A stretch of DNA of 28,895 nucleotides from Alangreenwoodia sp964438605. GTDB lineage: Bacteria > Bacillota > Clostridia > Peptostreptococcales > Anaerovoracaceae. This document shows positions 1-7,040 of the stretch, piece after piece (the stretch's first letter is position 1; every line of letters begins with the position of its first letter). The stretch lies in contig CAYTKT010000025.1 of NCBI GenBank assembly GCA_964438605.1, forward strand, positions 1 through 28,895. Direction: 5' to 3'. The position numbers and the translations under genes are program-made. A model generated the notes under the pieces. It made no database searches. It was given only the letters and a program-made list of their open reading frames with translations, and was not told the DNA's origin.

Positions 1-348
1 CTCGGCGGCGAAAAGGAAGTTTTTCGGCGCGAACAGGGTGATCACCGTCGGCGCGTCATAGAAGGCGTTGGTAATGCGCGGATCGTCCGCGATGCTCGGC
101 TGCTCTTTTGAAACATAGCTTGTGGCGGTAGCCATTCGCGGGTGGGAATTTGCCCTTTTGATTTTTCCCAGCCTCTGATTGATCTCCTCATCCTGACAGA
201 CAGCGAAGATCACGCCCTGCCGTCCGCCAGCGCTCGGAGCGTACAGACCCGCCTCCAAAATCTGCTGTAGGGATTCTTCTTCCACCTGCCTTGTTTCAAA
301 ACGCCGGATCGCGCGGCGGTGCTTGATGATCTCCAGCATTTCACTCAT
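1..348 (-). CDS. Nitroreductase-family protein, N-terminal part (truncated by window edge)
   Basis: The minus strand is open from an ATG at 348 to the window edge, giving about 116 residues. The start MSEMLEIIKHRRAIRRFETR, followed by an EAGLYAPSAGGRQ-type motif, is typical of FMN-dependent nitroreductases: the 'RRSIRRF' start and the 'APSA' FMN/substrate loop. Its ATG overlaps the TGA of the upstream radical SAM gene (ATGA, 345-348), which indicates translational coupling and a shared function. Family members use NAD(P)H and FMN to reduce nitro groups or quinones, and related flavoproteins dehydrogenate azolines in peptide natural products. Here it is probably a second tailoring enzyme of the ACG-repeat peptide, but this is inferred from position only. 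The C-terminal half is outside the window. Confidence 0.85.
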   Translation of the reverse strand, partial: MSEMLEIIKHRRAIRRFETRQVEEESLQQILEAGLYAPSAGGRQGVIFAVCQDEEINQRLGKIKRANSHPRMATATSYVSKEQPSIADDPRITNAFYDAPTVITLFAPKNFLFAAE

Positions 349-1394
349 GCGGATTTTCCTCCTTCTATCACTTTCCAGCACTGAGGGTCGGCTGCGTAAA
401 AATCTCCGTTCGTCCCTTTCGCCACGGCGGGACAGCCCCGGCACCAGGCCTTCAGCCCGCATTTCGAGCATTTTGTAAATTTATCGTAATCGCGATAGGC
501 CTCCATCCCGCATACCCACACGTCGGCAAGCCGGTCCTCAAAAATGTTCCCGACTTTGGAATCCGCCACGCGGCGGCAGGCATAGATGTCGCCGGTCGGC
601 AAGATCGTGATATGGCAGTTGCTGCAATTGCAGCCGCCGTAGATTATTCCCTCCTCAGAATCTTCCGGGATTTTGAAAGTTCCCGTTTCGTACTCGTATA
701 GCGTCCAGAGATGATCTTTTTTATTGAAATAGGTTTCGTAGCCTTCCACTTCATATTCTTTGAATTTTTTGTCGCAGACCGCAAGCAGTTCCCGGTATTC
801 ACGCGGGGTTATCGATGCGTCCAGATCGCCGCCGCTTGGCACATAGCGGGAAAAGGCGAACACATTCACGCCGGCCGCCACTGCGGTGTCGATGATCCCC
901 GGCAGTTCTACCATATTTGTTTTGGATACGGTCGTCATGATCACGCTGCGCATTCCGGAACGGTTGATGCAGCCGACCTTTTCCAGTGTACAGTCGAAGG
1001 AGCCCGGCTTGCGGAACCAGTCATGCGTTTCTTTAAGGCCGTCAAGGGAAAGCTGATATTTCTCACAGCCGTAATATTTTATCTCCCGGCACACCTGGTC
1101 ATTCAGGTGGAAAGGGTTTCCCATGATCGTGAAAGGAATGCCGTGTTTCTTGAAAAGATTCAAAAGCCGCCAGAAATCCGGATGCAGGATGGGGTCGCCG
1201 CCGGTCAGGTAGAAATACGGCAGCCGGTCATACATTTCACAGAAATCAAGGCAGTTGTAAAACGTGTCCTCCATTTGCCGCCAGTTCATGGATTCCGGCT
1301 TTTTACATGCATCCCCGGAATAAATGTAACAGTGCCTGCACCGTTGGTCGCATTCGTCCGTGATATGCCATTGGAAAGAAAAGTAACTGCTCAT
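345..1394 (-). CDS. Radical SAM/SPASM peptide maturase, ACGX type
   Basis: This is a 349-residue protein. I chose the ATG at 1394 because a GAGGG ribosome-binding site lies just upstream and the next residues (MSSYFSFQWHITDECDQRC) begin the radical SAM domain; a longer reading would only add repeat-derived sequence from the peptide region. The CxxxCxxC cluster motif (CDQRCRHC) is at about residues 14-21, and LTGGDP, the SAM-binding GGE-like motif, is near residue 65. The C-terminal SPASM region is rich in cysteines (CNCSNC, CRR, CSKCGLKAWCRGCP, then a late C), enough for auxiliary 4Fe-4S clusters. Such enzymes install thioether or other radical-derived links in ribosomal peptides. The gene lies downstream of a six-Cys ACG-repeat peptide and overlaps a nitroreductase gene. 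As I recall, this is the arrangement that defines the ACGX radical SAM family. The product chemistry is not known to me. Confidence 0.88.
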   Translation of the reverse strand: MSSYFSFQWHITDECDQRCRHCYIYSGDACKKPESMNWRQMEDTFYNCLDFCEMYDRLPYFYLTGGDPILHPDFWRLLNLFKKHGIPFTIMGNPFHLNDQVCREIKYYGCEKYQLSLDGLKETHDWFRKPGSFDCTLEKVGCINRSGMRSVIMTTVSKTNMVELPGIIDTAVAAGVNVFAFSRYVPSGGDLDASITPREYRELLAVCDKKFKEYEVEGYETYFNKKDHLWTLYEYETGTFKIPEDSEEGIIYGGCNCSNCHITILPTGDIYACRRVADSKVGNIFEDRLADVWVCGMEAYRDYDKFTKCSKCGLKAWCRGCPAVAKGTNGDFYAADPQCWKVIEGGKSA

Positions 1395-1443
1395 GTTTAT
1401 TCCCTCATTTATAAAAACCGGCAAAGCCGAGTGGGTATCGGAT

Positions 1444-1475
1444 GCTCCCGATGGAGGCTGGCTCCTGTCGGGAGC
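1444..1475 (-). other. Stem-loop between precursor and maturase genes (possible attenuator)
   Basis: In the 103-bp gap between the peptide stop and the maturase start, an 8-bp outer stem (GCTCCCGA with TCGGGAGC) encloses a second 4-bp stem (GGAG with CTCC). On the sense (minus) strand it is followed by a smaller CGGC-TTT-GCCG hairpin ending in GTTTTT. Such structures commonly give partial termination or RNA processing, so that far more precursor than enzyme is made. That role is inferred. Confidence 0.55.
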
Positions 1476-1497
1476 GGATTTTTGCAGATGTCTGAAC

Positions 1498-1710
1498 TTA
1501 TTTGTCAGACGCTCCGCAGGCTGACGGAGTTTTCTCCGGTTTGTCGGAAGCCCCGCACGCGGAACCACACGCGGACGGTTTTTCTTCCGGCTTGTCCGCC
1601 GCTCCGCAGGCGGCAGGAGCCTCGGCGGGTTTGTCGGAAGCCCCGCAGGCAGCGCCGCAGGAGGCAGCCGTCTTGTCGTCAGCCCATCCGGCAAGATTGG
1701 AAAGTGCCAT
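1498..1710 (-). CDS. ACG-repeat, six-cysteine RiPP precursor peptide
   Basis: This is a 70-residue peptide beginning MALSNLAGWADDK. The ATG at 1710 is preferred because AGGAGG sits 8 nt upstream; the ATG at 1716 is only 2 nt from it. After a short leader of about 15 residues, the rest is built from Cys-Gly units: SCGAACGASDK, AACGAADK, SACGSACGASDK and SACGASDK, separated by Pro/Glu/Lys linkers. All six cysteines are followed by Gly and five of the six are preceded by Ala. There is no signal peptide. Ribosomal Cys-rich repeats directly before a radical SAM/SPASM gene strongly suggest a modified-peptide precursor in which each Cys is a modification site. The same DNA is open in other frames because of its repeats and high GC. 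The mature form, leader cleavage site and export route cannot be seen. Confidence 0.82.
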   Translation of the reverse strand: MALSNLAGWADDKTAASCGAACGASDKPAEAPAACGAADKPEEKPSACGSACGASDKPEKTPSACGASDK

Positions 1711-1767
1711 TGTCATGTCCTCCTTTTTGAAGAATTCAAAAGGCCGTTTGCGCCCTCTGTATTTATT

Positions 1768-1796
1768 ATTTTACTGATATTCCGGGAGCGGTAAAA
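1768..1796 (-). promoter_or_regulatory. Candidate promoter of the ACG-peptide operon
   Basis: Read on the minus strand, a TTTTAC -35 and a TAAAAT -10 are separated by 17 nt, about 50 bp before the peptide start. The TACGCAC boxes lie immediately upstream of this -35, where an activator would sit. Confidence 0.5.
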
Positions 1797-1797
1797 G

Positions 1798-1824
1798 TAC
1801 GCACTTTTTTATCGGGATACGCAC
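1798..1824. promoter_or_regulatory. Twin TACGCAC boxes, candidate operator for the HxlR-type regulator
   Basis: TACGCACTTTTT (from 1798) and TACGCACCTTTTT (from 1818) are direct repeats with a 20-bp period, about two helical turns. They lie between the divergent peptide and regulator promoters. HxlR-family dimers often bind short paired boxes beside their own gene, so this is the obvious operator candidate. Binding is inferred. Confidence 0.45.
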
Positions 1825-1839
1825 CTTTTTGTAACTATC

Positions 1840-1868
1840 TTGTGTTTCCTTGCGTGTTGCATTAAAAT
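1840..1868 (+). promoter_or_regulatory. Candidate promoter of the HxlR-type regulator gene
   Basis: TTGTGT at 1840-1845 and TAAAAT at 1863-1868 are separated by 17 nt, about 40 bp before the regulator start codon. Confidence 0.5.
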
Positions 1869-1908
1869 AAAAATGTAACATTCAAAATTGAAGTATTGGA
1901 GGAACACG

Positions 1909-2250
1909 ATGAAAACAAAAGCGGAACTGCTCCCTGAGTGCCCGGTGGCGACCACGGTGCAGCTGATCGGGAGCAAATGGAAACTGCTGATCATACGCAA
2001 CCTGTTAAACCGGCCTTGGCGCTTTAACGAACTGCAAAGAGACCTTGACGGTATCAGCCAAAAGGTGCTGACGGACAGTCTCAGATCCATGGAAGCGGAT
2101 GGGCTTGTAACCCGCACCGTTTATCCGGAAGTCCCGCCAAGGGTGGAATATGCCCTGTCTGAGCTGGGACAAAGCCTGGAGCCAATCATTGACGCCATGA
2201 AAATATGGGGAGAGAATTATAAGGCGAGATTGAATAAAGATGAAACTTAG
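1909..2250 (+). CDS. HxlR-family winged-helix transcriptional regulator
   Basis: This is a 113-residue protein starting at MKTKAELLPECPV, 5 nt after GGAGG. An ATG seven codons earlier lacks a ribosome-binding site. The characteristic HxlR features are all present: an N-terminal Cys in the 'ECPV' position, IGSKWKLLIIRNLL, RFNELQRDLDGISQKVLTDSLR (recognition helix) and EVPPRVEYALSELGQSL (wing). HxlR proteins are small dimeric DNA-binding proteins, and several sense aldehydes, quinones or disulfide stress through the N-terminal cysteine. The gene is divergent from the Cys-rich peptide/radical SAM/nitroreductase operon, so it is the likely local regulator and may link the operon to thiol or electrophile stress. 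That link is inference. Confidence 0.88.
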   Translation: MKTKAELLPECPVATTVQLIGSKWKLLIIRNLLNRPWRFNELQRDLDGISQKVLTDSLRSMEADGLVTRTVYPEVPPRVEYALSELGQSLEPIIDAMKIWGENYKARLNKDET

Positions 2251-2299
2251 CGGAGAAAATTTTTTCCTTCACTTTGGAATGAATTTTATAGCACAAAGT

Positions 2300-2337
2300 A
2301 AAAAAGCCTGCGGGCATTCCGAAGAACACCCACAGGC
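2300..2337 (-). terminator. Rho-independent terminator for the TnpV-amidase chimera
   Basis: On the minus strand, GCCTGTGGG pairs with CCCGCAGGC (one mismatch) around a 14-nt loop and is followed by six T. It lies just after the last stop of the chimeric amidase sequence and 50 bp after the convergent regulator stop. On the plus strand only a weak A-rich tail follows. Confidence 0.7.
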
Positions 2338-2357
2338 AAAATAGAGACGGTATGATA

Positions 2358-3338
2358 TTATAGCCGCTTGCAGTAGTCGAGGCTGATCCACCCCGCGCCG
2401 GACTTGAGCTTTCCCCAGCTTTTCGTGCTGCCCTGGCCGCTGGATTCCGTCACGATGGTGAAGACTCCTTTGCCCGTGTACTGTCCGGTTTTGGCATAGT
2501 TTGTACCGGGACCTTTTCAGATGTTGAGGTCGCTGATCGCCACCCGCACCGTGTAAGGATTAAAACCGCTGCCGGAAGATGTCTGCTTTCCTGTGTAGAC
2601 GTTGTTCCCGTTCTTGTCAAAGACGGAATACCCGGCGTTTTCGTCCGCGCGCTTCTTCGCATTCGCGAAGACAGAAAATGCGCCCTTCTGGGTCTTGGCG
2701 TCCTCCCATGTCCTGCGCACACGGTAGAGCGTCTTGCCCTTATCCGCCGGAGCGGAAGAGCCGGAACCGCCGAGAGCCTTGGTAACCTTCGTCGCGAGGT
2801 CTCCGAGCATCGAATACAGCCAGTCTCCGGGACAGGACTTGTTGGCGAACCACCGGTGGACGGTCAGAACCATCTCGTCCGGCTTCGGGAAGTAGTTCAG
2901 CGTCTTTGTCTTATCGCCGAGCCAGAGCAGCTTCTTGCCGTTTCGCCTGCAGATGTCCGCGCAGAGTTTTACGAGAAAATTGTAGACCGCGCTGTTCATC
3001 GCCCTGATCCAGTCCCACTGTGACCGGCGTTTCAAGTCGTCATCGACACCTTCAGCTTCGGCCATCCGACGGATGATCCGTTGGTAACGATCCTGTGCCT
3101 GTTCATTCAGATCGGCAAGGCAGGTATGCAGCCTGCCGGTCAAGATAAGGTGATTCAGCAATGTCCGGTTTGTTTCTTCAAGGAACGTCCGGTGCATCGC
3201 TCCCCACTTGCCAATGGGACGATCATCATCCATAGGCATTTCGATCATGGGGATATAGTAATCCCCTGCGAGGACATAATCGAGGCCGCTCCTGTCATCA
3301 TGGATTTCTGTTTTCAGTTCATTCGATTTGTTCATCAT
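2358..3338 (-). pseudogene. In-frame chimera: TnpV transposon protein fused to a truncated phage-type amidase with an internal stop
   Basis: The reading frame starts at ATG 3338 (or 3335) behind GGAGG. Residues 1 to about 115 match TnpV-type transposon proteins: AGDYYIPMIEMP, IGKWGAMHRTFLEE, LILTGRLHTCLADL and MAEAEGVDDDLKRR. At about 2990, after '..IRAMNS', the sequence becomes the C-terminal half of a phage N-acetylmuramoyl-L-alanine amidase: AVYNFLVKLCADICRRNGK, then HRWFANKSCPGDWLY with late Zn-ligand His/Cys, then a SPOR-like repeat. The frame stops with TGA at 2515-2517 after SDLNI. It then continues in frame as KGPGTNYAKTG...WGKLKSGAGWISLDYC, an SH3-type wall-binding domain, to a TAA at 2358. 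The usual residue at the stop is probably Arg (CGA to TGA). The amidase's N-terminal catalytic half is missing, so lytic activity is unlikely. Confidence 0.8.
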
Positions 3339-3944
3339 GGTTTCCTCCGTTTCTGATGTTGACCGCCACAATCGCCCCGCCGGAGGGAACCGACCGCCCA
3401 CGCACGCACTGCTGTGATGTCATTCTTTATGCAAGATTGACTAAAGAATGGTTTGTTCCGCATTGTACGGATAAAATAATTGTATCCACCTCCGTTCTCT
3501 TTTTTCGCAGAATATTTGATTCTGCGAAAATCCAGTAAAAAAATAATATGATCCAGCTTCGATTTTCTTTTTTTATAACGTTTTTATAATAGGTTATCTG
3601 ACTTATCAATCTTCTGCTCTGATTAACTTTAATTGATAAGAAATTTTGATTTTTTTCGCACTTATGTTTTACAATTTTATTTGTTACCACGCAATTAAAA
3701 ATATTAAGATGAATAGATAAAATTCCCGCCGTCGAAAGCGAAAGAAAGTTTGCAGCATTTATATAAGGAATATAAAAGATCGTTCACAGCAAATAAAAAA
3801 GAGCGCCCGAAATATTCGGAATCACGTCAGAAAAAAATCAGATTCTTTGCTAATCCTTTCACAAAATAACTACTTTTCCTTTGCGCACAAATATTTTACA
3901 ATGCTCCAAATGTCCTGAAATCCCTTGTTTTTCGGCGATTTTTG
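3339..3944. other. AT-rich gene-free region
   Basis: No credible coding sequence was seen on either strand, only short unsupported frames without ribosome-binding sites. The base composition is much more AT-rich than the flanking genes. The only clear structure is the inverted repeat at 3502-3530. This may be the scar region left by the mobile element that contributed TnpV. Confidence 0.6.
3502..3530. repeat. Perfect 12-bp inverted repeat
   Basis: TTTTCGCAGAAT and ATTCTGCGAAAA are exact reverse complements separated by ATTTG. The symmetry with A/T ends fits either a bidirectional terminator or a dimeric protein/recombinase site. No adjacent gene explains a terminator here. Confidence 0.6.
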
Positions 3945-3973
3945 TTGATTTTGCAAAAGGATTGTTGTATACT
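3945..3973 (+). promoter_or_regulatory. Promoter of the rnf operon
   Basis: TTGATT (3945-3950) and TATACT (3968-3973) are spaced by exactly 17 nt. Transcription would start near 3980, leaving a leader of about 150 nt before rnfC. Confidence 0.7.
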
Positions 3974-3979
3974 TTATGC

Positions 3980-4127
3980 GCTTAATTGAGGGGTGTGTGA
4001 AGCCGTTTTCCGTGTTCGATTCCACGGCCCTCTTAAGAACCACACTGCTGGAACAAGGCGCCCGTTCTCACAGCGGAGCCGTTTCAGCCGCATTCATTTT
4101 TATCTTAATGAAAGGGAGAGAAGACAT
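3980..4127 (+). promoter_or_regulatory. Structured 5' leader of the rnf operon
   Basis: The leader contains nested complementary segments: GAGGG near 3990 with CCCTC near 4030, enclosing CCGTG and CACGG, followed by further GC-rich complementary stretches around 4035-4080. It matches no riboswitch class that I recognise and lacks a terminator-like T run. AAAGGGAGAG before the ATG at 4128 is the ribosome-binding site. Confidence 0.4.
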
Positions 4128-5435
4128 ATGGGTTTATTTTCAAATCACATGAACAGCATTCATGTCAGCCATCACAAGGACACTTCTGACTGTGAATCTG
4201 TTGTCATGCCTGTGCCTGAAAAAGTCTATATCTCTATGTCGCAGCATATCGGCAAACCCTGTCAGCCCCTGGTAAAAAAGGGCGACCACGTCAAAGTGGG
4301 ACAGCTGATCGGCGATGTCGATGCTCCAATCAGCGCTCCGATCCATTCGAGCGTATCAGGAGAAGTTGTGTCCATAGAGGAAAGCCGCACCGCACTGGGC
4401 AGCACAGACACCTTCGTCGTCATCGCCACGGACGGAAAACAGGAGCCTTGGGAAGGCATCAAAATTCCTGTCTGTAAGACGAAAGATGACTTCATTCAGG
4501 CCGTAAGAGACAGCGGGCTCGTAGGTCTGGGCGGCGCGTCGTTCCCGACGCATGTCAAGTTCAATCCGGCTAATCTCGACGAGTGTGATACGCTTGTCGT
4601 CAACGGCGCGGAATGTGAACCGTTTATCACATCTGACCACAGAAACATGCTGGAACATACAGAAGACATCATTTCCGGCATAAAACTCGTCATGAAATAT
4701 CTCGGACTGACGAAATGCTACGTCGGAATTGAAAACAACAAGCCTGACGCCATCGCAAAAATTCGTGAGGCGCTCAAAGATGTGGAAGGCGCGGAAGTCA
4801 CCGAACTCAGAAGTACATATCCTCAGGGCGCGGAAAGAGTTCTGGTTCACGAAACTACCGGCAAGAACCTGAAAGCCGGACAGCTTCCGGCTTCCGTAGG
4901 ATGTATTCTTTCAAACATCACATCCATCATGTGCGTCGGCGCCTACTTCAGAACGGGTATGCCCGTCGTCAGAAGAACGGTCACCGTCGCGGGCGATGCG
5001 GTTGCAAATCCTTCCAATGTTGAAGTTCCGATCGGCACGAAGTATTATGATCTTGTGGAATTCTGCGGCGGCTATAAAACGGCGCCTAAGAAAATCATTG
5101 CCGGCGGTCCGATGATGGGAAAGGCGCAGAACAGCGACGGCAGTGTTGTCGTAAAAAACACGGGCGCAGTTCTCTTTTTCAGCGAACAGATGGCCCGGCT
5201 TAACGAGCCGACGCCGTGTATCAATTGCGGAAGATGTTACCGCGGGTGCCCGGTGGGTCTGATGCCGAAAGAATTCGCGAAGGCATTCGATGCCGGCGAC
5301 GCAAAACGCCTCAGCGATCTGAAAATTATGGAATGCATGGGCTGCGGCAGCTGTTCTTATGTCTGTCCGGCCAAAAAGCCCCTCGCATTTATCAATACAC
5401 TCTCTAAGACATTGGTAAAGGAGGCCGGTCTCTGA
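4128..5435 (+). CDS. rnfC: Rnf complex subunit C, NADH-binding iron-sulfur protein
   Basis: This is a 435-residue protein, normal length for RnfC. The start at MGLFSNHMNSIHVSHHK follows a purine-rich ribosome-binding site; an upstream extension in the same frame lies in the leader and lacks a site. The protein has an N-terminal barrel-sandwich region, a Rossmann-like Complex I 51-kDa-type domain (SGLVGLGGASFPTHVKF, NGAECEPF) that binds NADH and FMN, an SLBB region, and two 4Fe-4S motifs: CINCGRCYRGCP (about residue 364) and CMGCGSCSYVCP (about 403). RnfC is the peripheral cytoplasmic subunit that exchanges electrons with NAD. It is the first gene of the operon and stops 1 nt before rnfD. Confidence 0.97.
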   Translation: MGLFSNHMNSIHVSHHKDTSDCESVVMPVPEKVYISMSQHIGKPCQPLVKKGDHVKVGQLIGDVDAPISAPIHSSVSGEVVSIEESRTALGSTDTFVVIATDGKQEPWEGIKIPVCKTKDDFIQAVRDSGLVGLGGASFPTHVKFNPANLDECDTLVVNGAECEPFITSDHRNMLEHTEDIISGIKLVMKYLGLTKCYVGIENNKPDAIAKIREALKDVEGAEVTELRSTYPQGAERVLVHETTGKNLKAGQLPASVGCILSNITSIMCVGAYFRTGMPVVRRTVTVAGDAVANPSNVEVPIGTKYYDLVEFCGGYKTAPKKIIAGGPMMGKAQNSDGSVVVKNTGAVLFFSEQMARLNEPTPCINCGRCYRGCPVGLMPKEFAKAFDAGDAKRLSDLKIMECMGCGSCSYVCPAKKPLAFINTLSKTLVKEAGL

Positions 5436-5436
5436 T

Positions 5437-6468
5437 ATGAAAACATCAAAATACAGCAACCTTCTTGTAACGTCGAATCCGCACATCACCGATTCGATGA
5501 ATACGTCAAAGATCATGTCGCTGGTAATCATCGCATTACTGCCGTCGTTGATCGCTTCCACTTATATCTTCGGTTTCCGTGCGCTGATACTCGCCATGGT
5601 CTGTATCGTATCGGCCGTCTTTTTTGAATGGGCCTTTGAAAAAATCATGAAGAAACCGAACACAACGGGCGACCTGAGCGCCGTCCTGACCGGTCTTCTG
5701 ATCGCGATGAACGTACCGGTGACGCTGCCTTACTGGCAGGGCATTATCGGTTCCTTTGTCGCTATCGTGATTGTTAAGCAGTTCTTCGGCGGCCTTGGCC
5801 AGAACTTTGCAAATCCGGCAATTACGGCTCGAATCGTCCTGTTCGTATCGTTTGCAACGGATATGACCACATGGGCCAACCCGAACGAACGTCGCGTATT
5901 CAGTGCAGCTGACGCGGTGACTTCTGCCACGCCTCTGGGCGTCTTCAATGAAAGCGGCGCCGCACAGGCGGAATCGACATTTTCCCTCAAGCAGATGTTC
6001 CTCGGAACGACAGGCGGTTCCATGGGGGAAGTCTGCGCCCTGGCTCTGCTGATCGGCGGCATTTTCCTGATCGTCATGGGAGTTATCTCCGCTGCCACGC
6101 CTGCTGCATTTCTCGGCACGGTAGCCGTTATCTCGCTGATCGCCGGCGTCAATCCTCTCTGGCAGATCTGCGCAGGCGGCGTTATGCTCGGCGCATTCTT
6201 CATGGCAACAGATTATGCGACAACTCCTTCCACGACGGCTGGCAAAATCGTCTTTGGTATCGGCTGCGGCCTGATTACCATGATTATCCGTCTGTTCGGT
6301 TCTTATCCGGAGGGCGTTTCCTTCTCTATCCTGCTGATGAACATTCTGACGCCTCATATCGACAGAATCTGTGAAAAGAGGCTTTACGGAAATCCGGACA
6401 AAGAAGCGAAAAAGGCGGCTAAACTGGCGGCAAAGAATGTTGCTGCAAAAGGAGGTGCCGATAAATAA
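5437..6468 (+). CDS. rnfD: Rnf complex subunit D, FMN-bearing membrane protein
   Basis: This is a 343-residue integral membrane protein beginning MKTSKYSNLLVTSNPHI, with about eight to ten hydrophobic segments. The motif TDYATTPSTTAGK near residue 260 is the conserved site where ApbE-type flavin transferase links FMN covalently to Thr in RnfD/NqrB. The core loop GLGQNFANPAITAR is also typical. The C-terminus is a short Lys/Ala-rich cytoplasmic tail. It follows rnfC with one base between them, and its TAA shares a base with the rnfG ATG (TAATG), indicating tight coupling. A GGAGGTG ribosome-binding site for rnfG is embedded in its last codons. Confidence 0.97.
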   Translation: MKTSKYSNLLVTSNPHITDSMNTSKIMSLVIIALLPSLIASTYIFGFRALILAMVCIVSAVFFEWAFEKIMKKPNTTGDLSAVLTGLLIAMNVPVTLPYWQGIIGSFVAIVIVKQFFGGLGQNFANPAITARIVLFVSFATDMTTWANPNERRVFSAADAVTSATPLGVFNESGAAQAESTFSLKQMFLGTTGGSMGEVCALALLIGGIFLIVMGVISAATPAAFLGTVAVISLIAGVNPLWQICAGGVMLGAFFMATDYATTPSTTAGKIVFGIGCGLITMIIRLFGSYPEGVSFSILLMNILTPHIDRICEKRLYGNPDKEAKKAAKLAAKNVAAKGGADK

Positions 6469-7040
6469 TGAATAATGAAACTTCCAAAAAAGTTCCTTTT
6501 AAGGATGGTATGATCGGACCTACCGTCATACTGCTTATCATATGCCTCGTCATTTCTGCGGCTCTCGCTGTTACATATCAGGTGACATTACCGCAGATCG
6601 AAAAGATTAACAAAGAAACAGCAGATGCCGCCCGTATGGAAGTCCTGAAAGGCGCGGAATCGTTTACGGCCAAAGAGGGCGATCTGCCGGAGGGCGTTAC
6701 GGAATATTACGTCGAAGACAATGGCCTGGGCGTCGTAGTTACGGCTCAGAACAAGTCATTTGGCGGTACGATTACCGTCATGGTGGGCATCGACTCCGAT
6801 GGCGCGATTACAGGCGTCAAGGTCACAGACCACGCGGACACTCCGGGACTTGGCACGAAAGCCATGACGACAGAGTATCTCTCGCAGTATAAAGAGATCA
6901 CTGATCTTGATGACGTTGATAATATTAAGAAAGACAGTCAGGTCGACCATGTTACAGGAGCGTCGGTATCATCAAACGGCATCTACGGCGCTGTAAAATA
7001 TGCACTCGCAGCTTATGACGAGATGGGAGGTAACAGATAA
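6468..7040 (+). CDS. rnfG: Rnf complex subunit G, FMN-bearing extracytoplasmic protein
   Basis: This is a 190-residue protein with one N-terminal membrane helix (IGPTVILLIICLVISAALAV) and an outward-facing FMN_bind domain. The ApbE target motif, D-x-x-(S/T)-G-A-(S/T), appears as DHVTGAS near residues 157-163. The flavin-accepting residue here is Ser rather than the more common Thr; both are accepted in this motif. The 'DHADTPGLGTKA' loop, usual in RnfG/NqrC, precedes it. The stop TAA overlaps the rnfE start by one base. A dedicated flavin transferase (apbE) is not in the window and must be encoded elsewhere. Confidence 0.96.
   Translation: MNNETSKKVPFKDGMIGPTVILLIICLVISAALAVTYQVTLPQIEKINKETADAARMEVLKGAESFTAKEGDLPEGVTEYYVEDNGLGVVVTAQNKSFGGTITVMVGIDSDGAITGVKVTDHADTPGLGTKAMTTEYLSQYKEITDLDDVDNIKKDSQVDHVTGASVSSNGIYGAVKYALAAYDEMGGNR

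Noticed and set aside
1395..1694. N-terminal extension of the radical SAM protein by 100 residues
   Set aside because: The extension reads through the peptide gene in another frame, giving Pro/Arg-rich repeats, and a proper start with a GAGGG site exists at 1394.
711..1730. 339-codon plus-strand open frame over the radical SAM gene and peptide
   Set aside because: The minus strand shows the Fe-S motifs, ribosome-binding sites and operon structure; the plus frame has none.
2450..2722. A separate small gene covering the SH3-like end of the amidase
   Set aside because: It lies in a different frame from the readable SH3-like sequence, which continues in the amidase frame after the TGA.
3993..4127. 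N-terminal extension of RnfC
   Set aside because: No ribosome-binding site; RnfC family length and start match the ATG at 4128.
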